A stretch of DNA of 64,000 bases from positions 1,301,996-1,365,995 of the forward strand of contig NZ_JAJKFQ010000002.1 in the NCBI RefSeq assembly GCF_020966635.1, written 5' to 3'. Positions 25,751 through 33,684 of this stretch are shown piece after piece (positions within the stretch are counted from its first letter, which is position 1; every line of letters begins with the position of its first letter). The notes beneath the pieces are model-generated. The model was given only the letters and a program-made list of their open reading frames with translations. It did no database searches and had not been told where the DNA came from. Origin of the DNA: Stieleria sp. JC731. GTDB lineage: Bacteria > Planctomycetota > Planctomycetia > Pirellulales > Pirellulaceae. Made by a program: the position numbers and the translations under genes.

Positions 25751-28224
25751 ACTCGCCGGCACCAGACAAACATGCGTGGGGAATCAGCCTGGGATCCATG
25801 CACTGGGCCGCCCATGCCGTTCCATTTGAACGCGGACAGAACACGATTGAGAAACGACAGAACGGGAAGAACGTTCCGGCCTCGGTTTTGCTGAGCCGAA
25901 TGGTTGGCGAGCCGCTCAGGCTGGACTATTGGTCGCCACCTCACCCTCGAGGAACCGCCGCACTCTGGCCACCCGAAGCATTCGTGAGCTCAGAAACTGG
26001 CAGTGGTCGCTTCCCAGTCGCCGCCGCATGGACCGGCCGAGCTGACGACGGGAATGAACGTTGGAGATGGGCGATTGATGACGAGGATCATGAACTGAGT
26101 TCGCTTGACGCAATTTCGAGCGGTGCATCTCAACTTGCTAAGATTCATGGCAAAAACGCACCATCAGCGATTGTTATTCCTAATGACTTTCGGCAGCGGG
26201 AGCAGCAAAAACTGCTTGACGCATGTTCCGCGGCAAGGGTTAATGCATCGTTGCTTTGGCTTCCTGTCGCAGCCGCGCTCGCTTGGCTTGAGCAACTTCG
26301 GGACACATTGAAGCCGCCGCAAAGCGATTCCGATGATCCTCTGACTTTACCAATCGTTCACGCCGATTGGGGGCAGGTCCGGTGCTCGACTCTTCAACTG
26401 GTTCCAACAAAAGCGTCAGATGGATTTCGATGGATTCCGGCTCGCAGACGCCCCATCGTCAGCGATTGGCACACTCCTGGTTTTGGCTGGACGGAAGCCG
26501 CCGCATGTGACCATGTCAATTCGCAAACCATTTGGAAGCAGCGATTCGCTTCATCTATGCTGGCTCATGAATCCGATTCTTCGATATCCGAATCAAACCT
26601 GCTGGAGCAAATCGCAGGTTGGTCAGTAGAGCAAAAGAGCCGTTGGCAGGTTGATCTTTCACTTGCCGATCACCTATCGACAATTCCTTCTTCGGCAACC
26701 ATCATCTTCGTTGGGGATTTTGCCAATCAGGTAGCCAGCGGCGAACAAGTCCGGCGGCGAACAGCGGCGGGCCAGAATCCTCCATTTATAGCCGATGGAG
26801 TCACCGGTGAGAGCCTTCTCGCTCGTGGCGCAGCAGTCTTTGCGCGTGATCGGGTTGAGGACCGCATCAGTTACCTCGACACGCTTCCCGATCTTGAGCT
26901 ATTCGTCGATCGCAATCATCAATACGACTGGCTTAGTCTGCTTGGCGACATGGATCAGTTTGTCCCAGGCGGAGAAGAGTGGAACCTGCCTCGACCGATC
27001 GATGGGCTCGCGCTGCGTCGCGGTGCAACAAGCATCAAACTAGTGGTCGCCCATGACGAGTACGACGGCGTGCGAGAATTGCAGGTTCGACTGGATCATC
27101 CCGCAGAGTTGGATCTTGCGGCTCGTCTTCATGTGTCTGCTACGCCTGCGCAAGGAAATGCCAAGCTTCGTTTGTTGACCGAAGCATACGGAACGGTGCC
27201 AGCCAGAAGTATTCAGGCAAACTGGGACCGCATGTCACATCTGCTGGACGATGAAGGGGTACCGATCGGAAAAGAAGCCTATGCAAAAAGCCGACCTCGA
27301 GCTTTCCCGAACCTTCGTCCACGACCAGCGGAAATCGGAAGGTGGAAGGCGTTTCGAAGTCGAGCAAAGCAGTTTCTTGGAGACGTTCATGGTCCGGATG
27401 GCGTCAATTCCAAATACGCGTCGCTAAGCAGATTGCTCGACACAGCGCGAGTCGCGTCAGGAACCTCTGCGGTCAGTTCCGATGGGCATGTTCCTCCGGG
27501 AGAAGATCAATCGATCGTAGACGAGTTGACGAAGCTAATCTTGGCCTACGTTTCGGTGACTCCATCCGCAATTCACAAGAGGACACACGATGAGGCGGTC
27601 AAGCTTCTTGGATTTATGTCAGCGGACTGTGTCGGTATGGATGCTTGGATTCGTCGTGAGATCACTCAAACATCCAAGACAGGCGAGACCACGTGTATCA
27701 TCGCAGGGAATTGCATTCGCAATCCGAAGACCGCATCCATTTTCGTTAGGAAGCTTTTAGCTGAAATACCTACCGGAAACAAAAAACGGCTTTTGAATTA
27801 TCAAATGCAGGCACTGGGACGGCTGCTAAGTCAACGGCAAGATGCCATGAGTGAGTTACGAAGCCAAGATGCCACATTGCTCGTTCAGGAATGTATCAAC
27901 GTTTTTGATGATGAAATCAAGAAAGACAATTTGGCATGGCTGTTCGAGCATAGCGGGTTAGTTGTCGTTTACGCGCTTCGATACCGTATCTATGAACAGG
28001 ACTTTCTCGATCCTGACTCGGCACTGGCACTGCGTGCGAAAAAGACTTTCGCAGTTGCCATCGAAAAATTGATGGAACGCCGCGATCGCCGGTGGCGATA
28101 CGGACAGAGCGGTAACTTCGTCAGTCAAGCACGTGCGAAACGACTTTTAGCAGCGCTAAAGCAGCTAATCGATTACATCGACAAACGTGGTGAAGGCGAT
28201 ATATTGATTGCACTCGACGAGTGA
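25735..28224 (+). CDS. Hsp70/actin-fold ATPase-like protein of the coiled-coil McrB system
   Basis: An 829-residue protein. Seen in order: WGISLGSMHWAAHAVPF (about residue 13, in place of phosphate loop 1), SAIVIPNDFRQREQQKLLDA (about 145, like the Hsp70 VPAYF..QR helix), LPVAAALAWLEQL (like the EPTAAALAY turn), PIVHADWGQVRCSTL (phosphate 2), and GESLLARGAAVFA (about 355, like EAVARGAA). The last 250 residues are helical and unlike any family I know. Known: RNA-binding Hsp70 homologues are described in CoCoNuT systems. Inferred: a sensor or chaperone arm. The ATG at 25735 overlaps the previous gene by 16 bases; a GTG at 25747 giving a four-base overlap is an equally plausible start. Confidence 0.8.
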   Translation: MVPIVNSPAPDKHAWGISLGSMHWAAHAVPFERGQNTIEKRQNGKNVPASVLLSRMVGEPLRLDYWSPPHPRGTAALWPPEAFVSSETGSGRFPVAAAWTGRADDGNERWRWAIDDEDHELSSLDAISSGASQLAKIHGKNAPSAIVIPNDFRQREQQKLLDACSAARVNASLLWLPVAAALAWLEQLRDTLKPPQSDSDDPLTLPIVHADWGQVRCSTLQLVPTKASDGFRWIPARRRPIVSDWHTPGFGWTEAAACDHVNSQTIWKQRFASSMLAHESDSSISESNLLEQIAGWSVEQKSRWQVDLSLADHLSTIPSSATIIFVGDFANQVASGEQVRRRTAAGQNPPFIADGVTGESLLARGAAVFARDRVEDRISYLDTLPDLELFVDRNHQYDWLSLLGDMDQFVPGGEEWNLPRPIDGLALRRGATSIKLVVAHDEYDGVRELQVRLDHPAELDLAARLHVSATPAQGNAKLRLLTEAYGTVPARSIQANWDRMSHLLDDEGVPIGKEAYAKSRPRAFPNLRPRPAEIGRWKAFRSRAKQFLGDVHGPDGVNSKYASLSRLLDTARVASGTSAVSSDGHVPPGEDQSIVDELTKLILAYVSVTPSAIHKRTHDEAVKLLGFMSADCVGMDAWIRREITQTSKTGETTCIIAGNCIRNPKTASIFVRKLLAEIPTGNKKRLLNYQMQALGRLLSQRQDAMSELRSQDATLLVQECINVFDDEIKKDNLAWLFEHSGLVVVYALRYRIYEQDFLDPDSALALRAKKTFAVAIEKLMERRDRRWRYGQSGNFVSQARAKRLLAALKQLIDYIDKRGEGDILIALDE

Positions 28225-28434
28225 ACGGAGTAACAATATCGATCACCACTGCCAACGCTGGAGGAGATTGCATTTCACCTGAGCGAAAATAATGCCGCCA
28301 GGCGAGCAACCGTCCAAATGCTCCTTCAATGCCCTTTTGTCGTCATGCTACGATTCCGAATAGGATCGCGTTGCGATTGTATCAGGACACAATTGGCTTC
28401 CCGAGTGAATGAAAGCCAGCGGCACCGTTTCTCG

Positions 28435-30636
28435 CTATGCATCGTCGTCGTTGTCATCATCCGGGTCGGCCGAGATGGACTCGAGATAGTCGATCCGCAC
28501 ATCTTTAAGCGACCGCTTCTTGTCGGTATCCACAAGGAAGAAATACCAGCCGTTGACAGCTTTCAGGCCGGTAATTGCCTTCCCTGCGTTCGATGGGCTG
28601 GCGAAAAACTGCCCGTTCCATTCAATCCGCCCGTCCGACAACAGTACGGCAACTTCATCGCGAAACTTCTTGCGTCTCGGTGTCAACTTCATCCCGGCTT
28701 GGAGGAATTCAGCGCTCAGCAGGTCGCTCAAATCAACGCGATGCCTCGGGCGCACCGCCTCGGTTGCGAACCCAGACTTATAGCCATCAGGAGTCGGCCA
28801 GATTTCGGTGATGAGTGACGCAATTTGTTCGCTTCGTGAGCGAATCTTCGCCTCCGTCCATTCAGTCTTCGACTCCTTTAGCAGCTCGCGATTCATGACC
28901 AAGACGTCGTGGCCTTCAAGCCCTTGCCGCTTACCGTTGTCACCAGCCCAAGGGCCATTGGAGACCTTTGAATTCAATCGCGAGGTGAGCAGCGTCAAAT
29001 TACCGAGCGTGCGGATTAATGCCTCTCGCTCACCTTCACTTCTGGGCCCTGCGGGTAGCGGCCAGTTTGCGGCCCACTTGTGTGGCATGATGTGCTCGAT
29101 AGCCAACTTTCCTCTTGGGACACGTTCACCGCCTAATCCGGTCTGCGCACCATGCCAGCCTCGAAGTCGATCTTCAACAGCTTCTAAGACCATTCTTAGC
29201 CGGCCACGCCCCAATCGTCGGTAGGCTGGTAAGACCTTTAGCTGCTCCTTAACTTCTTGGTCATCCGGCCAGTAACGGCTATTGCTTTTTTGGTCGAGTA
29301 GGAACGCTTCGATTGCGTCACCAGCCTTCGAGCGATCGCAGCCTTGTAGATGCCGAACGAGTTCTGACACGAGCTGGTTGTAATTCTTGGTCGTGGCCCG
29401 TAGCAGCATTCGGCGGACCATCCAACTTTCGATCACAGAAAGTGCCTTATCCAGCTGATTGTCGGGAATTGTATCCTTTTCGGGATCCAACAAAACAAGT
29501 ACCAAGGGTTTGATGACCTCGCTCTCCATCGCCCCTGTGCGATATGCGAATAAGCCGATCCGATTCACCGTACCAGACTGATTTGCTCCCGCTTCAATGA
29601 AGTTGCGATAGATTTTTGCGGTAGCCGTCAGACGTGAAAGCAAGCTTTCCATGGTCTGATCAGACTCATCGACAAATCTTTTGAAACGCGTGAAAACTTC
29701 ACGTGCAACTACCTCTTCCCCAGTTTGGGCGATCAGCCAGTGATTAAGAAAGATCGACGACCGGGAGTAGCGGGTACGGCCAACGCTCAGCTCCGCTTCC
29801 CAGAACGACCGCTCGAAATCTCGCCAATACTTCCGGTATGCAACCTCGACATCAGCACCGGCCTCTAGCAGTCGCTGAAAGATGAAGTTCTTGATCAAAT
29901 CGGCGGCTGTTAGCTGAGCGCCGCGAGCGTTGAGCGTCTCAAATATCTCTTGCGCATTCTCGTCCGCCCCCAAATCAATCACGACCAGTTGCAGCAAGTC
30001 ACGCACTGCGGTTTCTATCGCTGCAGCCCGCTTCGCTACAGCATTATCCCCATTTTCTCGCAACCACGCAGCCGCCGACTCTGCAAAGTAGCGGTGAGCT
30101 TGCGTCATTCTCTGGTCCCTGAAACCAACGCCGTCGTAATCGACCGGCACAGGTGCCGACATTACAGCGTTGAACGCAGGTCGATCACGGTTGGTAGGCC
30201 ATACCTTGAACTGGTCTTCTGGATTGGTCCGAAACGGCTCCGCGTTTGTGATCAAGGGCTCCAATCGCATCGCCGGCGCGGTTGCATCAGCACCGACCAA
30301 TTCGGCATGCAGGGCATCGAACAGCAACTGCAACGTAGTCAGTCGCTGCTGCCCGTCGATGATGGTCCGTTCCTGCATGGTGCCAGCCGGATTCGGCACT
30401 TGCTGCAGCACCACAGCGCCTAGAAAGTGTGGGTAATGCTTGCCCGCTGGATCTTGAAGTACGCGATCGGCCATGCGGATCACGTCCAACCAAAGCGGCT
30501 CCCACTGGTTCTCTTCGTTCCAAACGTAAGGACGCTGAAACAACGGCACCACCAATCGCTGAGGATGCATGAAGATCAATTGCGGTGCTCGCTTGCGGTT
30601 CACAATGAATCCTTGGTCCTCCAGGAAATCGACCAT
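28435..30636 (-). CDS. DUF262/DUF1524 (GmrSD-like) restriction enzyme with RAMA-like C terminus, 5' end from IS3 orfB
   Basis: A 733-residue protein. Seen: the DUF262 core VVPLFQRPYVWNEENQW (about residues 29-45) with the nucleotide-binding IDGQQRLTTLQLL (about 95), the DUF1524 HNH-type motif IEHIMPHKW (about 515) with GNLTLLTSRLNSKVSN, and a last 100 residues ending GRIEWNGQFFASPSNAGKAI, TGLKAVNGWYFFLVD, typical of RAMA domains. Known: this family includes type IV enzymes GmrSD, BrxU and SspE that cut modified DNA; RAMA domains are proposed to bind modified bases. Odd: residues 1-16 (MVDFLEDQGFIVNRKR) match IS3-family OrfB, so the native start is probably the ATG at 30570 or was lost. Confidence 0.88.
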   Translation of the reverse strand: MVDFLEDQGFIVNRKRAPQLIFMHPQRLVVPLFQRPYVWNEENQWEPLWLDVIRMADRVLQDPAGKHYPHFLGAVVLQQVPNPAGTMQERTIIDGQQRLTTLQLLFDALHAELVGADATAPAMRLEPLITNAEPFRTNPEDQFKVWPTNRDRPAFNAVMSAPVPVDYDGVGFRDQRMTQAHRYFAESAAAWLRENGDNAVAKRAAAIETAVRDLLQLVVIDLGADENAQEIFETLNARGAQLTAADLIKNFIFQRLLEAGADVEVAYRKYWRDFERSFWEAELSVGRTRYSRSSIFLNHWLIAQTGEEVVAREVFTRFKRFVDESDQTMESLLSRLTATAKIYRNFIEAGANQSGTVNRIGLFAYRTGAMESEVIKPLVLVLLDPEKDTIPDNQLDKALSVIESWMVRRMLLRATTKNYNQLVSELVRHLQGCDRSKAGDAIEAFLLDQKSNSRYWPDDQEVKEQLKVLPAYRRLGRGRLRMVLEAVEDRLRGWHGAQTGLGGERVPRGKLAIEHIMPHKWAANWPLPAGPRSEGEREALIRTLGNLTLLTSRLNSKVSNGPWAGDNGKRQGLEGHDVLVMNRELLKESKTEWTEAKIRSRSEQIASLITEIWPTPDGYKSGFATEAVRPRHRVDLSDLLSAEFLQAGMKLTPRRKKFRDEVAVLLSDGRIEWNGQFFASPSNAGKAITGLKAVNGWYFFLVDTDKKRSLKDVRIDYLESISADPDDDNDDDA

Positions 30637-30846
30637 CTGCCGTGAACCGCGAGCCGGATGCCTGAGGTGTTATTCATCCATTAGTCTCATGAATTGAAGA
30701 TTCTCCTCGGTCTCCGGTTGGGGTTCGTAGTAGATGCTGCTCCTGTGGATTCCCAGTAAGTGACATTGCTCACGGACACTCAAATCAGGGTTCTCGAAAT
30801 CGATCCACTCCCTGGCTTCAGTCACCGTTTTGGGCCACTTTTTTTT
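30589..30846 (-). pseudogene. IS3-family transposase OrfB, 5' fragment with a nonsense codon
   Basis: After a -1 shift on the A run, the frame reads KKWPKTVTEAREWIDFENPD, then SVREQCHLLGIHRSSIYYEP and LQFMRLMDE, followed by TAA at 30672-30670 where CAA (Gln) is expected. It continues in frame as HLRHPARGSRQMVDFLEDQG and IVNRKR before meeting DUF262 sequence. Known: OrfB normally continues for about 200 more residues containing the DDE integrase core, which is absent here. So the fragment cannot transpose. Confidence 0.8.
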
Positions 30847-31117
30847 TGAGCCATTCCAACTGAACTTTCAAACGGCCGATCTGTTCGTACAGCTCGGCGG
30901 CGTCAGGCTCGTTGGACGTCTCCTTGGTGGGCTTGGTTCGTCCGTCCTCAAAGATGTCCTCGACACCTTCAAGCAACTGCTTCTTCCAAAGGTTGATCTG
31001 AGTCGCATGCAGCTTATGCTTTTGAGCGATTTCTGAAATCGTCTTGACCTCCCTCACTGCCTCCAAGGCTACTTTTGCCTTGAAAGGCGGAGAGAACGAT
31101 CGGCGTTTCCTTGCCAT
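30818..31117 (-). CDS. IS3-family transposase OrfA
   Basis: A 99-residue protein starting at the ATG at 31117 behind GAGG. Seen: SFSPPFKAKVALEAVREVKT and ISEIAQKHKLHATQINLWKK, the HTH of IS3-type OrfA, then a leucine-zipper-like helix ending EQIGRLKVQLEWLKKK. It ends just past the A9G slippery run used to make the OrfAB fusion. Because orfB is truncated, it would act at most as a DNA-binding inhibitor. Longer in-frame starts lack a ribosome-binding site. Confidence 0.88.
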   Translation of the reverse strand: MARKRRSFSPPFKAKVALEAVREVKTISEIAQKHKLHATQINLWKKQLLEGVEDIFEDGRTKPTKETSNEPDAAELYEQIGRLKVQLEWLKKKVAQNGD

Positions 31118-31232
31118 GATTTTCCTCGGTAAATGAAATCTCGGATTGATCCTAGTTTTACCGATCAAAACACAAATTTTCTATCTTAAGTCGTGGTCCA
31201 AATATTGGGGTCCACTTCAACCAGTCTCCTCG

Positions 31233-31261
31233 TTGTGCCCTACACTGGAGCAGCGTATCAT
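31233..31261 (+). promoter_or_regulatory. Possible promoter of the type I restriction operon
   Basis: TTGTGC (31233-31238) and TATCAT (31256-31261) are spaced by 17 bases and lie 60 bases before the hsdR start, between the end of the IS3 remnant (31214) and the gene. The match to the sigma-70 consensus is moderate, and planctomycete promoters are poorly defined. Confidence 0.3.
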
Positions 31262-31320
31262 GTTTGCTGTTCACTGCACAGCCACGGCGATGTTTCTCTT
31301 AAAGCTTGGCAACTCCAACA

Positions 31321-33681
31321 ATGGCCAACGAAGCCGATACCTGCCGGAAGTATGTCGTCCCGCGCCTTCAGGATGCGGGCTGGGAGGAAGAACCGCACCG
31401 CATCAACGAACAGGTCACTTTTACGGACGGCCGGATCATTGTCACGGGCAGGCGAGCCAAACGTCGCCCCGGAAAGCGGGCCGACTATATCCTTCGCCAC
31501 CGCCCCGACTTCCCGATCGCTGTCGTCGAAGCGAAGGGTTCGTACGCAACGCCGAGCGACGGATTGCAACAAGCCAAAGATTACGCCGAGATCCTTGGCC
31601 TAATGTTCGCTTACTCGACCAACGGTCACGGGATTGTCGAGTTTGACTACACGACCGGCATCGAATCCGAACTGACTGCGTTTCCAACCCCAGACGAGCT
31701 ATGGCGACGACTAACGGATGCAGAATCTATTACCGAGACGGCCGCTGAATCCGTTCTCGCGCCGGCCTATCACTTGAGCGGATTTTCGCCGCGTTACTAC
31801 CAAGAGATCGCGATCAACCGCGCTGTAGGTGCGATCGCCGGCGGCACGCCGAGAAGTTTACTGACGATGGCCACTGGAACCGGCAAGACCGTCGTTGCCT
31901 TTCAGATTTGCTGGAAATTGTGGTCGTCGCGTTGGAATCGAACTGGCAGCCATCGCAAGCCGCGTATCTTGTATCTCGCTGATCGGAACATTTTGGTCGA
32001 CGATCCGATGGCCAAGACGTTCGCGCCCTTTGGTGACGCTCGCTACAAGATCACTGGCGGCAAAATTGTCCAAAGCCGCGAGATGTACTTTGCGATCTAC
32101 CAATCCATCGCCGAAGACGCCAACCGCCCAGGGCTCTACAAAGAGTTCGAGCGTGACTTTTTCGATTTGATACTGATCGACGAGTGCCATCGAGGTAGCG
32201 CTCGCAATGATAGCAGTTGGCGAGAGATCCTCGAATACTTCTCGCCAGCAATTCAAGTCGGCCTCACCGCCACGCCACGCCGCGAAGACAATGCGGACAG
32301 CTATGACTACTTCGGCGATCCGATCTACATCTATAGCCTGCGGCAAGGAATCGCCGACGGTTTCCTTGCGCCGTATCGCGTCCACCGGATCGTCACGACT
32401 TGGGACGCGGTTGGATGGCGACCCAGCGCGGGTGAACTCGATCGGTTCGGTCGCGAGATTCCTGACGAAGAGTATCAAACCACGGATTTTGAACGGGTCG
32501 TCTCGCTACGTGCGAGGACCGACGCCGTCGCCAAGCACCTGACGGAGTACTTGAAGAAGACCGACCGCTACGGCAAGACGATCGTTTTTTGTGTAGACCA
32601 AGAACACGCCGACGAAATGCGTCGCGCCCTCAACAATTTGAACGCGGACTTGGTTCGCGATATCCCCGACTATGTTTGTCGCGTTACCTCAGACGAAAAA
32701 GAGATCGGCCGCGGACACCTGAGCAACTTTCAAGATCTAGAACGACGTACCCCAGTCATCCTGACGACGTCGCAACTGCTAACCACCGGTGTCGACGCCC
32801 CCACCGTTCAGAACATCGTTCTAGTGCGAATCATCAACTCGATGACCGAGTTCAAGCAGATCATCGGTCGCGGGACTCGGGTACGTGACGACTACGGAAA
32901 ACTGTTCTTCAGCATCCTCGATTACACCGGGTCAGCAACTCGATTGTTCGCAGACACGGACTTTGATGGCGATCCGACCATCGAAACCGAACAGACGATC
33001 AACGACGAAGGCGAAACAGTTGTCGATGAAGTCATCACGGTTCAAGAGGAAGAGGAAGGCTACGAGGTCACCACCGAACTAGCGCCAGATGAACCTGACG
33101 AGCCCAGGCGAAAATTCTACTTCGATGGTGGCCAAGTCGAGATCGCCGCGCATCTAGTCTACGAACTTGATCCTGACGGAACGCAACTTCGCGTCGTCCA
33201 GTTCACCGATTACACCGCTGATAAGGTGCGGACGCTGTATCGCAACGCTGCCGAGTTGCGAGGCGAGTGGGCAGATCCGCAAAAGCGCAGCGACATCATT
33301 GAGAAACTGGAAGATCGCGGCATCGACTTCGACCAGTTAGCCGAATCGGCGAATCAACCTGACGCCGACCCACTCGATCTGATCTGCCACCTAGCGTTCA
33401 ACGCACCGTTAAGGACACGCCGTGAACGTGCTCAGCGACTGCGAAGCGATCGCAGCGACTTCTTCGAGCAGTTCGGCCCCGAGGCACGAAGCATCCTCAA
33501 TGAGTTACTCGATAAGTACACCGAACACGGCACCGCTCAGTTCGTTATCCCAGACGTGCTAGAGGTTCCTCCGATCAGCGAATACGGCAACGTGATCGAG
33601 ATCGCCAAGCGGTTTGGCGGCGTGGAAGAACTCCGCAAAGCAATCATCCAACTTCAAACGCTGCTTTATGCAGCAGCTTGA
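31321..33681 (+). CDS. hsdR: Type I restriction enzyme, R (helicase-nuclease) subunit
   Basis: A 786-residue EcoAI/EcoEI-type HsdR. I chose the ATG at 31321 (MANEADTCRKYVVPRL); a TTG at 31306 would add five residues. Seen: the N-terminal nuclease strands with ADYILRHRPDFPIAVVEAKG (D and ExK near residues 50-70), Walker A ATGTGKTVVAFQI (about 184), DECHRGSARND in motif II (about 287), TATPRREDN, GVDAPTVQNIVL and QIIGRGTRVRDD. The C terminus is the EcoEI R C-terminal region. Role: ATP-driven DNA translocation and cleavage of unmodified DNA in complex with HsdM and HsdS. The gene is intact and followed after 3 bases by the RES gene, then hsdM and hsdS. Confidence 0.95.
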   Translation: MANEADTCRKYVVPRLQDAGWEEEPHRINEQVTFTDGRIIVTGRRAKRRPGKRADYILRHRPDFPIAVVEAKGSYATPSDGLQQAKDYAEILGLMFAYSTNGHGIVEFDYTTGIESELTAFPTPDELWRRLTDAESITETAAESVLAPAYHLSGFSPRYYQEIAINRAVGAIAGGTPRSLLTMATGTGKTVVAFQICWKLWSSRWNRTGSHRKPRILYLADRNILVDDPMAKTFAPFGDARYKITGGKIVQSREMYFAIYQSIAEDANRPGLYKEFERDFFDLILIDECHRGSARNDSSWREILEYFSPAIQVGLTATPRREDNADSYDYFGDPIYIYSLRQGIADGFLAPYRVHRIVTTWDAVGWRPSAGELDRFGREIPDEEYQTTDFERVVSLRARTDAVAKHLTEYLKKTDRYGKTIVFCVDQEHADEMRRALNNLNADLVRDIPDYVCRVTSDEKEIGRGHLSNFQDLERRTPVILTTSQLLTTGVDAPTVQNIVLVRIINSMTEFKQIIGRGTRVRDDYGKLFFSILDYTGSATRLFADTDFDGDPTIETEQTINDEGETVVDEVITVQEEEEGYEVTTELAPDEPDEPRRKFYFDGGQVEIAAHLVYELDPDGTQLRVVQFTDYTADKVRTLYRNAAELRGEWADPQKRSDIIEKLEDRGIDFDQLAESANQPDADPLDLICHLAFNAPLRTRRERAQRLRSDRSDFFEQFGPEARSILNELLDKYTEHGTAQFVIPDVLEVPPISEYGNVIEIAKRFGGVEELRKAIIQLQTLLYAAA

Positions 33682-33684
33682 CCA

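Larger units (their letters stand above)
30589..31214 (-). mobile_element. Truncated IS3-family insertion sequence
   Basis: The left end is at about 31214, where the minus strand begins TGGACCCCAATATTTGGAC (TG start as in IS3 elements). orfA is intact and orfB is present for roughly its first 80 codons. The right end is missing: at about 30588 the sequence passes into the DUF262 gene. A 9-A run plus G at the end of orfA (plus-strand T run 30839-30847) is the expected programmed frameshift site. No second terminal repeat is present in the window, so the copy is immobile on its own. Confidence 0.8.
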
